Below are positions 1-16,750 of a DNA stretch of 64,000 nt, piece by piece. The number at the start of each line of letters is the position of its first letter. Position 1 is the first letter of the stretch. The position numbers and the translations under genes were made by a program. The notes beneath the pieces are model-generated. The model ran no database searches, was not told the DNA's origin, and saw only the letters and a program-made list of their open reading frames with translations. The DNA comes from Chondrilla cf. caribensis (taxonomy: Eukaryota; Porifera; Demospongiae; Chondrillida; Chondrillidae): positions 2,044,001 through 2,108,000 of the forward strand of contig OZ026556.1 in NCBI GenBank assembly GCA_964020155.1, written 5' to 3'.

Positions 1-605
1 CAGGGACAATAGCAGTTGATGTATGCGTTTCGACAACGTTACTTCGCGTTTCTATGTGTGAGAACATACAGCCTTAACATGTATTTCGAGATTCCTTGTT
101 CCCCAAGAGAACGATTCAGACACAAAAGGTTGAAAAGCATGAATACGTGGTCTAACGAACCATATAACAGTTTTAAAATGGTCAAAACAACGAGAGATGA
201 TGTTTTAACACGTAAGATATAACGCCCGACTGGGCGAAGAAGGACCCTGCTCCCCCCGTCGTTTCATGCCTTTCAGAAGATGTCCCGAGTGTCCCAGCGC
301 CTTTCTAGCTCTAGAAGAATGTTTCTTGTGCTTGTAGAACGGTTCGAAGGGGATCAATTCCGCCAGTACCGGAATTGGCAGTCGATCAAATTGGCACGGC
401 GTCCCAAAGAAAGAAACGTCAGCGTGTTTGAAAAATCGCCTCGATCGTCTCGAAAAGGGCATTTACGTCTTTCCCCGATCGTCCCTGACGTCTCGAAAAG
501 AGTTTCCGTCCTTCAAAGGGTCGCACGATCGCGCCAGACATCGAAAACGTTGGCCAAATTGTTGGCCTAAATATAGGAAACAAACAAATATATATATATC
601 CACAC
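1..605. repeat. Unclassified dispersed repeat, copy 1 (cut by window edge)
   Basis: The first ~60 bases recur almost unchanged from position 914, and the block around 300-575 matches 1045-1300 (shared tctagaagaatgttt and ggcacggcgtcccaaagaaa). Copy 1 has extra sequence at about 130-300. Short ORFs occur, but both copies carry indels relative to each other and no protein family is recognisable, so I treat it as non-coding repeat. It is cut by the left edge. Confidence 0.7.
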
Positions 606-913
606 CGGAAGCGTAGGCGGGCAGACGGCCGACTCGCAAGTGTGGGGCTCGCTTAGGCTCGCCCCAATTAACCCTAACCATACCCTAACCCAACCTTAAT
701 TTACTCCCTACTCCAAACGTATTATATGAAGAAATCCCAAATGTTGATAAGTGTGTACATCAAAATGCATTCAGATGTCATCCCATTGTGTTCTGTATAC
801 CATGTATTGCTGTAGAACAAGTTGATAATGTATGCATAAATTTCAATTGCATATGTCAGCACCTGCACATAGTGTCTGTCCCATTTAGCAGCAGATGTGC
901 CTAAGTTGAAGTA
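606..913. other. Spacer between repeat copies, no gene seen
   Basis: It starts GC-rich, passes a few degenerate CCCTAA-like units (about 668-690) and becomes AT-rich. Nothing coding or structured was recognised. Confidence 0.5.
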
Positions 914-1316
914 CAGGGACAATAGCAGTTGATGTATGCGTTTCGACAACGTTACTTTGCGTTTCTATGTGTGAGACCATACGCCTTAACATGTATTTCA
1001 AGATTCCTTGTTCCACAAGAGAATCATTCAGACACAGCTCTAGAAGAATGTTTCATGTGTTTGTCGAACTGTTCGAAGGGAATCCATCTCGCCAGTACCA
1101 GAATTGGCAGCCGATCGAAATGGCACGGCGTCCCAAAGAAAGAAACGTCAGCGTGTTTGAAAAATCGCCTCTATCGTCTCAAAAAGGGCATCCTCGTCTT
1201 TCTCCAAACGTCCCTGACGTCTCGAAAAAAGTTTCCGACCTCCAAAGGGTCGGACGATCGCACCAGACGTCGAAAACGTTGGCCAAATTGTTGGCCTAAA
1301 TATAGAAAACATACAT
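914..1316. repeat. Unclassified dispersed repeat, copy 2
   Basis: Second copy of the repeat at 1-605, starting with the same cagggacaatagcag. It ends where the (ATT)n tail of the neighbouring LINE begins, so the LINE may have inserted at or next to this repeat. Confidence 0.7.
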
Positions 1317-2443
1317 ATTATTATTATTATTATTATTAGATATTACAGTGCTTTGATAGGGTTTCCCCAAAACAGCACTACACATATATAAGTAAATGTA
1401 CATACACAGATAACAACTCACTGACAGATGAAAATAAAATTAATTAACGAGGACAAACTCCAAGGGAGTGACATAAGAAAGTAGCAGGTACATCGAAATC
1501 TACAGTTAAAGGATGGCTAAACTAACAAATCTTCCCGCAATCTCCACATAGCAATCACTCACTTGACCACTTCATTATCCTTGATTGAATTCAACACTTT
1601 TATTGCAAAGTTCTCATCTGCGACATCCTTTAGGGTAGTTCTCAAAGCCTTTCTCTCCACATCCAATGCCTCACACTCACTGAGGAAGTGGCTAACGTCT
1701 CCTACTGCCTTGTGGCACAACGAACACAACCTTTTCCCTCTCTTCTTCTTTTGCCATCTTCCTGTCTCCACCTCTAACTTGGGGCAACCACTTCTAAGCT
1801 CTGCCATCAATTGCCTTTGGTTTTTATTCAAAATATTAACAACTCCTCCATCCTGCCATTCCTTATTACCTAAATCACCACACATCCCAGCCCAATACTG
1901 TAATTTAGATGACCTATTGCACCCCACTACCCATTCTAATCTAAGCTTTCTCCATATACTATCATTTACCATCTCTTCAATTTGCCTATCTGATAACCCC
2001 CTAAAGAATTCCCTACATCCTCTTCCCAAATTCTCCCACCCCAACATCTGGGTCACTTTTCTAATTCCGTCCTCCCAGTCATTCCTACCTTTTGCCCATA
2101 CCAAAATCTTGGAGAGTAATCTATTTTCCCTTAATCTATGCACTTTCACCCAATATCTAATTGCCCGTCTTCTAGCCTCCCATCTCAAGGGGGTCAGGCC
2201 TGCCTCCAACTCAAGCCCAAGTAAAGGGAAACGGGAATGAACTCCTAAAAAACTTCTTATTGCAGCCCTCTGCACTCTCTCCAATTTTGCATCGTTGCCA
2301 CTCAAAACTCCCCATATTTCACAACTATATAATAGCGTGCTTCTCACCATTGAGACGTACAACTTCGAAAAGGTTGCCCATCCTACATTTCCCAGACTCC
2401 TTACCAGCCTCGTGACACCATATAAAGCTTTTCTATCGTTTTT

Positions 2444-2445
<2 letters not shown>
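1317..2445 (-). mobile_element. 5'-truncated non-LTR retrotransposon (LINE copy A)
   Basis: Read on minus, the segment enters the 3' part of a LINE ORF2 at about 2440, runs through the post-RT region and ends in a 3' UTR with aaagcactgtaatatctaat followed by an (AAT)n tail (about 1317-1345). The same 3' end occurs in LINE copy B at about 37400-37470, and the first bases (gatagaaaagctttatatg) are also found in copy B near 36963. Truncation at the 5' end with an A/T-rich simple tail is typical of target-primed reverse transcription. The 5' junction lies in a TRMT1 exon. Confidence 0.85.
1559..2362 (-). CDS. LINE ORF2 C-terminal fragment
   Basis: An open frame of about 267 codons, the C-terminal end of a LINE reverse transcriptase protein. 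Visible landmarks are LYSCEIWG, ERVQRAAIRSFLGVH and LELEAGLTPLRWEARRRAI (the connector that follows many RT domains), then CSLCHKAVGDVSHFLSEC, a Cys/His cluster. The RT catalytic core is missing because the element is truncated. The first ATG is internal to the original ORF, so this is a fragment and not a gene. The exact clade cannot be assigned by eye. Confidence 0.8.
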   Translation of the reverse strand: MYVSMVRSTLLYSCEIWGVLSGNDAKLERVQRAAIRSFLGVHSRFPLLGLELEAGLTPLRWEARRRAIRYWVKVHRLRENRLLSKILVWAKGRNDWEDGIRKVTQMLGWENLGRGCREFFRGLSDRQIEEMVNDSIWRKLRLEWVVGCNRSSKLQYWAGMCGDLGNKEWQDGGVVNILNKNQRQLMAELRSGCPKLEVETGRWQKKKRGKRLCSLCHKAVGDVSHFLSECEALDVERKALRTTLKDVADENFAIKVLNSIKDNEVVK

Positions 2446-7138
<4,693 letters not shown>

Positions 7139-7984
7139 TTCTACAATTTCGAATTTGAACTCAGTGTCTGGTCAGGAGATAGAAAAGTCAAAGTCTATAA
7201 TTGGCAGTTATGGGCGGTCAGCTGTAGCTGAAATATGCCTTCGTTTATCATAGTTCAACTATACGTATACCTGGTATATAGCCTTTAAAGAAGTGTGTGT
7301 GTGGTGTGCATCTTGCGAGTGTGTTGCATTGTGTATTGCTTGAGTGTGTGTTTGCGTGTGCGTGCGTGCGTGTGTGTGTGTGTAATGTGTGCATCCTGCA
7401 ACATTTTAAGTTCAAGACACCTTATTTATAACATCTATGTTTACATGATATGTTCTAAACACCAGTGACTTATCATATTATTGCCCTTAGGAAATGAAGT
7501 CACCCTTAACAGCTCTACATTCTGTCATGCAACAGAATAAGTGTCAGAATCCAACACATGACCATCTATTGTTATATTACGTACTTATAGTAATGAATGT
7601 AGAAGTGGGTGATTCCAAGCAGAAGGACTACCATTGATAAATTTATACTCAAAACATTGTTGTACAGCTTAATGTCATAACGATCAATCACTTAATGCAA
7701 TTCAATAGTACAAGCAACCAGCAAATTATAACTAATACTGAGTTGTAGGAAGAAAAATAATGAAGTAAACATAATAGCATAATATTTGTGTTAATTTTTG
7801 TTTAGTCTCATTCAGACTGAATGTGACTGTTATTAAGTCATAATATCAGCAGCTAGACTAAGATATGGTTGCATGAATTGCACTTAATCTCCTCAGCACT
7901 TCATCCTAGGGTCGAACTGAATTAAATGGAGATGATACGAGTTATGATAAGCATTATTGATGATTAGTGTAGCTGAATGTAAAT
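7139..7984. other. Intergenic DNA between TRMT1 and the vWA-EGF gene
   Basis: Contains short TG-rich stretches near 7290-7385 and AT-rich DNA. The TRMT1 promoter should be here, but no TATA-like element stands out. I looked for further EGF exons of the upstream gene and found none. Confidence 0.5.
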
Positions 7985-7999
7985 GTGTGTGTGTGTGTG

Positions 8000-8051
<52 letters not shown>
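7985..8051. repeat. (TG)n microsatellite
   Basis: Near-pure TG tract just downstream of the single EGF exon of the vWA-EGF gene. Confidence 0.95.
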
Positions 8052-8052
<1 letters not shown>

Positions 8053-8060
8053 ATGTGCGT

Positions 8061-10644
8061 TCACATTAGTAGTAATCTTAAGAACTTACAGATTTCACAG
8101 AGACCTCCATAATAACCTGGTGGGCAAACACATGAAGTCCTCAATCGTCCAAAACGACGTACAGTCACACATCTTCCACCATTCCTACATTGACAACCAG
8201 GCGCCGGTGTCTAGAAAAAAAAAAATAAAAAAAATATATATATATATATATACATACATATTCATGCTGGAAAATGTGTATGCAGTTTACCCATGCATAA
8301 ATATAAGACATTGTTGTATGTACAATACAATTGCATGTCCACTGATAAATAAAAGCAAATTAAGAGATCAACTCACCCCAATTCCAATTGCCACTGTTTC
8401 ATTTTTCAAATTTCGACCAGTTGTATCAGCAAAACTGAGGTTCATTGTACCTCGTCCAGTGGGAGATGTTCCACTAGGTGCCACGGTTACTCGGAAGGAC
8501 ACCGGGCTGCCACTTAGGACAACCGTGGATGGGTTAACTGACAGACCAACTCCACTGATAGCTGTGGTGGCGGTTATCTTCACAGACAAAGAACAAGATG
8601 GCCACAGCTTGGCAGTGCTGAGGGTGAATACATAATCCTTGCTGCTGCCCTTGGAGATCTGCTTAGGAGCAGTGACAGTAGACAGGACCAGAGACCATGG
8701 AGAGGGGACATTTTTGGTCAGTTGAGTGCTTTCGAAGGCATAACCTCTGGTGGAGATGCCCTGGAACCGAAAGTAGAAGGCTTCCTTGGGAACTGTAATC
8801 AGTCCACGTAGATATCCACCACAACTGGTCAGCTTCACTTGCTGGAGAGTTTTACCGTTTGAGCTGATGAGATCCACACGCTGTGAAGCAGAGGATGACA
8901 GACTGCCCAACTGAGCAGACAGGATCAAAATGGAAATCGGACATCCTGGAGATGGTATGGCATCAACAGGTTTACTGTCACCCTCGATGAAGTCGACGCT
9001 GAAACGAAAGCTATTTTTGATGTTGATATCAATGTCAAGCGATCCATTTGAACATACAGACCAGCTACCACTAACAGGATTATTGAAACTGTAGATGCTC
9101 AAACTGCTTAGTGTAGGTATGTTCTTTACAACTGTAGCTGAAGAATCCTGGATGGTAATGGATGTAGTTCCATGGGGATGGATAACTACACTCAGGTGGT
9201 AGGCAAATTCAGATACAACAAAGTTACGGCATCCTAAAGGGGCTGATCTCTTTTTAGAAGTGCAACTGGTAGCAGGAAGATAGCTACCAAAACCTCCAGT
9301 GTAGGCATTAACAAATGTATCGAATCCTGCATTACTAATAGAGTTCACTAATATACCACCTACAGAATTAACTACTTCCATGTATGGCCGGCCTGTATTT
9401 TTGATGCAGTTCTCATATGCTACTGGTGTAGCATAGCAACTGGATGGTAGAGGACTGTAATCAACAAGATTGTGGAGAAAACCATGCAAAATCAAATCTG
9501 GAAGATTGGGATTAGGGTTTTTGGTCTCCAGTTTAGTTTTTATAAAGTTCCTATTGGAATAATCTCTAGCCGGAGCATCTGTAAATAGAATAATATGACT
9601 GAACTCATCGTTACCTGTTTCAGGGTAGCGGATGGATTTGTCAATGGCTCTGCTGATACCACCCATCCCATACTCTGGCCAATCACCTCCACAGTAGCAT
9701 CCAGTCACACCTGCATCACAACAGGCTTTGATGCTTGCAAGATCACCCAACATGGTGGTCATTTGTGATATGTCAGAGCTGTCATACTCTTTGGGATCGT
9801 AGAACCATGTGTTTGGCTCTGCAAAACAAATAAGAGTGAAAAGGGGATACATTACAGTACAATGACTAAAATTTGACTGAGAAAGTACAGTGTATATCCA
9901 GAGTATATTTTACCTGGGTCATTGAATGTTCCAAGAATGTACTTTTCCGGGCCATTTAAACCAGATGCCAAAAAAGATCGAACCAAGCACTTAACAATTT
10001 CAATGTGTGGTCCCATACTGCCAGTATCATCTAATACGAAGGCTACAGAATATTTACCACCTGTTAAGGGTTCGAAAAATAATCTTCCTACATGATTTGC
10101 ATTCTGAATTGTACAGTAAAAGTTTATGATTGCTGCATTAGGTGTGCCTGGAGCAACTGTTGGTGTACGTTTAGCTCTTGTGCTGACTTTCTTCATCAGA
10201 CAGACCAGAGACCCATATGCTTTACGAAGTTCTGTTATGTTTTTCTTCGTGTAGGCCGTTTCATACTTTGCCTTGATAGCTGCGAAATCACCAATGCCAA
10301 TGCGGTCCGATCCGTAGCATGCCTTGTACGTGGACTTTGAGATATCACCAACAGCCTCATAAAATGTTGCACTTTTTTCGGGGGGTGCTGGTTACTCCAG
10401 CTGCACATAGGAGACGTCTATACGCTGAGTCATAAGTAGCGACCCCATGTCCACAAGCCCGACTTCCAGGAATACTTTCAGCTAGCTCTGCAATTTCACT
10501 TAAGGTTTCTCGTTCTGCCGTCTTCCTCAGTCTAACATAGGGCACAGTAGAAGCAAGGCATCGACTTCCTACTGGCTCCAAAATGGCCGACTCAGCAAAT
10601 ATTGACAGAAAGGATACCAGGATAAGATTCACTGCTAGGTTCAT
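8061..10644 (-). CDS. vWA-EGF secreted protein, short tandem paralogue with frameshift
   Basis: Exons: 10644-9914, 9818-8377, 8210-8090 (or read-through to a TGA at 8061-8063). A signal peptide follows the chosen Met (MNLAVNLILVSFLSIF), and that Met is preferred because a TATA box lies 51-58 bp upstream. Exon 1 holds an N-terminal region, KAYGSLVCL, and the MIDAS start VAFVLDDTGSMG; exon 2 continues the vWA fold (MGGISRAIDKSIR, FTDAPARD) and a long beta-rich extracellular region; exon 3 is one EGF-like domain. It is collinear with the giant gene at 18-39 kb, with the same intron phases. Exon 1 carries one surplus base in a homopolymer (10373-10385). No further EGF exon or IgGFc domain is found downstream, so it is either a short paralogue or a decaying copy. 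Confidence 0.85.
8090..8210 (-). CDS. vWA-EGF paralogue exon 3, EGF-like domain
   Basis: Encodes TPAPGCQCRNGGRCVTVRR, then FGRLRTSCVCPPGYYGGLC: six cysteines in EGF spacing. Its equivalent in the giant gene is 28623-28737. The donor GTAAGT is good but no next exon was seen; if not used, a stop follows after about 10 codons. Confidence 0.9.
8377..9818 (-). CDS. vWA-EGF paralogue exon 2
   Basis: Acceptor tttgttttgcag, donor GTGAGT, phase 1 to 0, 480 codons open. Begins EPNTWFYDPKEYDSSDIS, contains the second half of a hemicentin/VWA7-like vWA domain with FTDAPARD, then a Ser/Thr-rich beta-strand region with paired cysteines, ending NETVAIGIG. Closely parallel to 28819-30257. Confidence 0.9.
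9914..10644 (-). pseudogene. vWA-EGF paralogue exon 1, one-base frameshift
   Basis: Two overlapping frames cover this exon. The upstream frame ends just after TSTPRK; the downstream frame continues with SATFYEAVGDISK. The paralogue at 38330-39071 is uninterrupted here (DTPTRAASFRQAVADISK). Length is 731 nt; removing one base gives 730 nt and the phase-1 end (DDTGSM...GTFNDPG) that exon 2 needs. The surplus base lies in T6 (10373-10378) or G6 (10380-10385). Confidence 0.85.
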
Positions 10645-10694
10645 GACTGATTGTAGCCAGGACTGGAGTGGGTGCTGCATGAACTCTCTGTTCA

Positions 10695-10702
10695 TTTATA
10701 TA
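10695..10702 (-). promoter_or_regulatory. TATA box of the vWA-EGF paralogue
   Basis: TATATAAA on minus, 51-58 bp upstream of the Met that opens the signal peptide. A start site about 30 bp downstream would exclude the earlier in-frame ATG at 10695. Confidence 0.55.
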
Positions 10703-11619
10703 GAGTTGGAAATTGAGATTCACAAAAAATGTACACAAAACCCTCATATTTCCTATAATATAATATCTGTAATAGTCAAAGATTATTATGAGACACTGTA
10801 ATTATAACTATACTAAAGCATAGTCCTCTATTGTCGTCATTGATCAAAGTGACTTTGGTTTATTAAATAGTAATTGAATTCCCAGCCATAGATGAGACAA
10901 TCATATGCCTTGAAGCAAACTTTAATATATGGCTCTTAGAACCATGTCTTTAATTGAATATTAAGTCATTTTGCCACAGAATGTGACAGCTAGTGATTAC
11001 AGTGCGACCTTGTGGGTGCTTTGAGAATTACTATGGCCAGCTAAACTTACGGTGTCTGAACTTGTGTTAGCTCATAATGCATTGCCAACTGTCCTGATTA
11101 AACTCCAATCACATAGACTAAAACATGCCATGAGGATTTGGATCCTTCAGTGCCCATGTTGTTCGGTACATATGATGTGCAGATACTGGGAAGTCCTATT
11201 ATTATCACAATGGAGCATTGAAGACATGCTGTAGAACAGCAAATAAAGAATTCAATGAAGATTAAGTGATGTTAATATATATGTTATTGTGTTTCTCTCT
11301 ACATAGATTATATATAGTACACAGTTTTGTTGTTCAAGAGCTTTCTTACTACAAGTACTAGTGATTCGGAAGCAAGATTGACAATCATATTATCAGACTT
11401 GGAGGCATAAAATTGCATTGATTATCCAGAGAAAGGTATCATTGTACCAATGTCCCAAAGCCTTACCAAATGGTATGGTTTGTTTGAAGAAAATCTGAGG
11501 CTAACTAGCACAATAGCACAATATATACGTACATATCACACTGGATGCATAGGTTGAAGTGTCGGGCAAGCCTAACTGAGTGCCTATAATAATACAGGTG
11601 CACATGGTAATCTCTCTTT

Positions 11620-11626
11620 CTCTTTC

Positions 11627-11702
<76 letters not shown>
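11620..11702. repeat. Compound (CT)n(GT)n microsatellite
   Basis: A CT-rich run passing directly into a GT run. Confidence 0.95.
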
Positions 11703-11706
<4 letters not shown>

Positions 11707-12781
11707 TTGTACACGCATATATGTGCACATGTATGTGTACAACAGCAATTAACTGTATATGTATGGGCTGGGTTACAGGATCGGGTGTCTTGTTCATACT
11801 CCACAATTATAAACTGGATTTACCTCTATGTATGTCAGCCACCTTAATTAAACAAGGCTAGTAATGAGACTAGGGTTAGGTTACCATACACACAGGGGAG
11901 ATGATGTACCTGCTTTCTATGCATTGATATGACGTGTTTATTGCATTTGCTAAGATACCTTGGACAATATGTATGTTACATAATCGAGGGCTGGAGAAAA
12001 TTGATTGAATATACTATTATGTCATTTGACCACTGAATCTGACAGCTAGTGATTACAGTACAACTCTTCGGGTTCCAGTAAGACATGGAGGTGTTTTGAG
12101 AACTGCTGTGGTCAGCTGAATCAGTAGACAGTTGTATTAGCTCATAGTGCATTTCCATGCCAACCCTTTTGATTATATACACTCCAGTCACTTAGACTAA
12201 GTATAGTTAAAAGTTGCCATGGGTTTCTGGAAGTTCAGTGAAATCTTGACCAGCCATGCAGGAACTCTGGTCATACCTTTTGGGGTTTCAAGAACAGACT
12301 GTGTAACATGCTATTAATAGATGACGTAAGTACAATGTGTACTGTAGTGTAGTGTGTAGTGTACTATTATTATACCCTATAGCTATGTTTATTGCTTTAT
12401 AGTAAGAAATCTGCAGAGCACAAACCTATGCATACTTACAGTAACTGTCCTATATATCTTTTCAAACAGAAATGTCCGAAACTTCAGTAGGTTGGAAATA
12501 TTTGCTACTATAGAAGTTACTTTAAAAAATCCAGCATTTATAATGTTTAGGACATCAAATGAATGTACAGCGCTGTACATACATGTAATATAACTCATCC
12601 ACTTGTTATTTCATTGATATTATATTATATAGCATGTCTCAGGATTTTGTTCTTGCAATACTGAAATTTTTGACCATGGTATAATACCCTGCTGTTCAAG
12701 ACTTACTGAACTGCAATCACTATATAGGGGTCATAGAAGCATTGGTTGATATTAGGGAGTCTACAAACAATGCATGCATGT

Positions 12782-12962
12782 ACAGTGCAGTGGCGGTTGA
12801 ACATAAAAATCTTAGGGGGCGGGGGCGGTGGTCCAGTGCATGTGCACATTGTATAATATGTGTAATAGATTCCTGTGTCCTATGTAACATTACATGTCTC
12901 CTTAAAAAGTACGGAGGGCAATGCCCCCCCTGCCCCCCCCGGTTCCACCGCCTATGCAGTGT
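12782..12962. mobile_element. Short MITE-like element with G-rich/C-rich ends
   Basis: The left end (cagtgcagtggcggttgaac then ggggcgggggcgg) is the inverted complement of the right end (gccccccccggttccaccgc ctatgcagtg). About 180 bp with no ORF. The G-rich ends resemble a short repeat I associate with marine invertebrate genomes. Confidence 0.6.
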
Positions 12963-14364
12963 ATTTATTCCATTGTTACAGTAATACTAATGGTACTTCC
13001 TATAGTGTGTGTGCATATGTGCTAGACCCTCATGATAGCTAGCCTAAGTGATTAGAGTGTAATTACAGCAGTTGGCATGGGAATATGTACACTGTGAGCT
13101 AATACAAGTATAGACACTCAGCTGACCTTAGCAGTTCTCAAAGTACCCACAGGTCTTATTGTAGCAAAGAGTTGTACTGTAACCACCAGCTGTCACATTT
13201 AGTGGTCAAATGACATTATACATTTAATCAATTTCTCCAGGCTTCAAATGTGTAGTGTCGTTACATTATTATGACCTTGTTTGTGGGAATAGTTACCAGC
13301 CTGAGGGTGCATTCAGTGTTGAACTTCATGAAGGACATCAAGTAAAATATACCGCTGTACTTTCATTGTGAGTTGGTCACATATATACCTTCTGTCAGTG
13401 CAGTTTACTGCAAACTATTTACTACACAGAATCCTACACAGTATACCCTTAGATGTATGGCCTCATGCAAAATATAAGGTACTTATCAATAATATAATAG
13501 GGCTTAAGTTTATATTTTACAAAGGAATAGGTTTGTCTTATTCTCACTCCACATTCATCACTAGATACATGTACGTACATGTATGTCAGCCATCTTATAG
13601 TTGAACATGACTGGTAGAGTAGGATTGGGTTAGTACATGCATGCGCAGGGGAGATGGGGTACCTGCTTCCTATGCATTTAATCATGTGTTCTTAGGTGTG
13701 TATGCTCTCATGCATTTCACAATGATTACATAATTGAAGCTACAAGTACCTGTATTATTATGAATGCATGCTTTACATGTATTTTGAATGATCTTCAAAA
13801 TTCACATCTTGATATTCAGAGTCACCGTGCACAGATTTTTAATTGGAAATTATCCATATTGATCTGTTTATACCGAACAGAGTTCCTTTGTTCTATATTC
13901 TTGATCACTGTAATAACATGTACAAACTTATGGAAATAGTAATTGAAAATAACTTAATTATATTAGTAAGTTGGAATGATGATATGCACAAAATACAAAA
14001 TAAAAATAAATCGTTGCTAGTAGCAATCCTAACCATAGACAAGGATCTAGGAAATCCAATCATGTCCTACCTTGGCACTAAAAGTAGGTTTATTTCATGG
14101 ATACATTTCTATATATTCACAATGCCCGCATCAATGATCTATAATAACTCAGATGAAATAATATGACCATTGGGACCTTACAAAGCAGTCTATAATTGAA
14201 TAACAAACATACTTCTTGAACTTCCACATTATGTCATAGAAAAAGTTACTTTTATCCTTTTCCTCAAAGGATCAACCCTTTGCATGTGTACTGCACTTGA
14301 ACTCTGAAATCACCAATTACTTCCTCTAATGAGTTCAATTACAAGCTTCAATGAGATGGTGGTA

Positions 14365-14402
14365 CACACACACACACGCACGCATGCACGCACACACACA
14401 CG

Positions 14403-14448
<46 letters not shown>

Positions 14449-15517
14449 TATCATTTTTGAATTATATAGCTTAGTCAGTATATTGACATATTATACAATG
14501 CAACTTGCTTAGTAACTATCTGTGTTAGTACATATTGGTTATGGTGAGTAAACCCTGTCCCTATCTCACGTACACTATGTCAACCAGTATAAGTACCTCT
14601 GATAAGTAGTTCCATTTAAGGGTGCTTTCTTAGTAAGTTGGACTGTATTGTACTAGGTGAAATAGTGAGGAAACCACTGCAGTTAATTTATCTATTTCGT
14701 TTACTGGTCTAAGATGACACTTTCAAAACCTTCCACAAAATCCTTCTCTTCATTCTATAATATGTCGAAGATTAGATTGCATTATGAACCAGAGATGGAA
14801 CTAATTAAATAAATATAAATTGAAGACTTAATACTGCTACACCCATGTACGCAGTATTAATACAGAACATAGACGGTTACCATAGCGATAGCATCAACAG
14901 GCATACGGGCAGTTGACCGAAATTTTGACGTGATAGCTACCATTCGCAATCCAGTATTGTTATTCCGATACAGAACAACTAATTACTGCAATTTTTTTTC
15001 CATCTACGAACACTGTAGTTGCTTGAGCATGAACAACGAAACCTGTAAATACCTGCCTGCGGTTCGGATTACGTATACGCGTACCTACGAGTGGTCCGTG
15101 GCGGCAGCATCTTTCCGCCAATAAATTTCAAATTGCCAACCTAGAAAATGTAGCCCGATTCCAACTTCAAATTGATGGTGAATTGGGAAATGTTCTGTTT
15201 TTTCGAGTTCTCGTTTTCTCGCCTTAAGCATGGACCCTAGATGCCTTAAACTTGTAGTAATTTGTGCTTCTTCTAACGTTCGAAAAGTGCCGAAGCGTTT
15301 GCACTCTTCCATAACCGCCCTGCTGACGATAGGCTCTCGTCCCAAGACTAAGTTTACGGCTAGGTTTTAGTGGACGTTTCGAAAGGGATAGCTATGCTTC
15401 AAGACTAAAGAATAAGTTAACGTGTAAAACTCCTAGACTCAAGGGTAATGGTTTTGAACATGATCTGATCAATTAGCAACTTTGTTCATATACCCCTTCC
15501 CGTGAGTTGTGGTGCGT

Positions 15518-15583
<66 letters not shown>

Positions 15584-16176
15584 TTTTGTTCAGTGCATGT
15601 GTTTGTTCGTGTTTTCCATTTGAGTGTTGGGATGGATGGATTATTTGCGTGTATGCATGAATGCCTGTGTTTGGTTAATTGGTTGTTTTTATGAGTAGTA
15701 TGTCTGTATTATGTGTCCTTGTCAATATGATAGACTAAGTGTATTAAGTATGCTTTCTAATCCAAAATTAACTTTCAACAATATTTTTATGTATATGCTA
15801 ACTGGGAATTCCTCCTATATTCACCATGTATGCGAATAAGTAACTGGTTAAATTCTGTCTAAATACACGTTAGGTCCATTTGAACATGCCTGTGTGCACT
15901 CTATTATTTGTTCCTTGCTTGTTTGAAATAGTGCTGTGTTATTCAATACCAACAACCCTTATCAGTATTGGTACACTGCACTGATGATGGCCCAATTAGG
16001 CCGAAACAGTGTTACATTCATGTATGACTGGTACGTACGTACCTTCTATATGATTCCACAGATATTAGTACATACGTGCCTGCTATGCATGTTTGTTACA
16101 CTGTCTGCAGTTCCTCAATTTGTGGGTTAGATCATATTAAATTTATTGTGTGTGTGTGTGTGTGTGTGTGTGTGAC

Positions 16177-16224
<48 letters not shown>

Positions 16225-16698
16225 TTATCATGTCAAAATTTCGGTCAACTCCTCGTATGCCTGTTGAGGATATCTCTATAGTAACCATCTACGTTCTGTA
16301 TTATTATAATGCTATGTACATTGGTGTAGCAGTAATACGTCTTCAATTTATATTTATTTAAATAGTTCCATCTCAGGTTCATAATGCAATCCAATCTTCG
16401 ACATATTATAGAATGAAGAGAAGGATTTTGTGGAAGGTTTTTGAAAGTGTCATCTTAGACCAGTAAACATAATAAATAAATTAACTGCAGTGGTTTCCTC
16501 AAGTAAGCACTTTTAAAGGGAACTACTTATCAGAGGTACTTATACTGGTTGACATAGTGCACATGAGATAGGGACAAGGTTTGCTCACTAACCAATATGA
16601 CATTGTACTAACACAGGTAGTTACTAAGCAAGTTGTATTGACTATACTGACTAAGCTATATAATATACAAATGATATGTATATATTACGTATGTGTGT

Positions 16699-16741
<43 letters not shown>

Positions 16742-16750
16742 TGTGTGTGC
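14365..16750. mobile_element. 2.4-kb element with ~470-bp terminal inverted repeats
   Basis: Left arm about 14450-14930 is the reverse complement of right arm about 16230-16695 (for example gacactttcaaaaccttcca versus tggaaggtttttgaaagtgt). The arms end in mirror-image microsatellites, (CA)n at 14365-14442 and (TG)n at 16700-16745. The 1.3-kb centre holds a segment shared with 45050-45880 and an 86-codon minus ORF of unknown nature. No transposase is seen; it could be non-autonomous or two inverted copies. Confidence 0.75.
15300..16130. repeat. Dispersed repeat, copy shared with 45050-45880
   Basis: Shared blocks include ccctgctgacgataggct, gtgttattcaatacca and ctgatgatggcccaattagg. This copy has a (TG)n tract at about 15520-15580. 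It contains the hairpin motif at 15971-16015 described separately. Confidence 0.8.

Larger units (their letters stand above)
10703..14364. other. Gene-free region with several local repeat families
   Basis: A ~200-bp element occurs three times: about 10950-11180 and 11985-12260 in one orientation and about 13060-13250 inverted (shared gacagctagtgattacag and gttagctcata-like blocks). A second block at about 11800-11960 recurs at 13550-13700 (aggggagatg...tacctgctt...tatgcatt). No credible exon was found. Confidence 0.6.

Noticed and set aside
660..700. Telomere-like CCCTAA units
   Set aside because: Only a few degenerate units without an array.
1563..2240. 225-codon plus ORF
   Set aside because: Antisense shadow of the LINE ORF2 fragment.
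15085..15345. 86-codon minus ORF (MEECKRFGTFRTLEEAQ)
   Set aside because: Looks protein-like but has no recognisable family, lies in the centre of a repeat element and has no supported splice partners.
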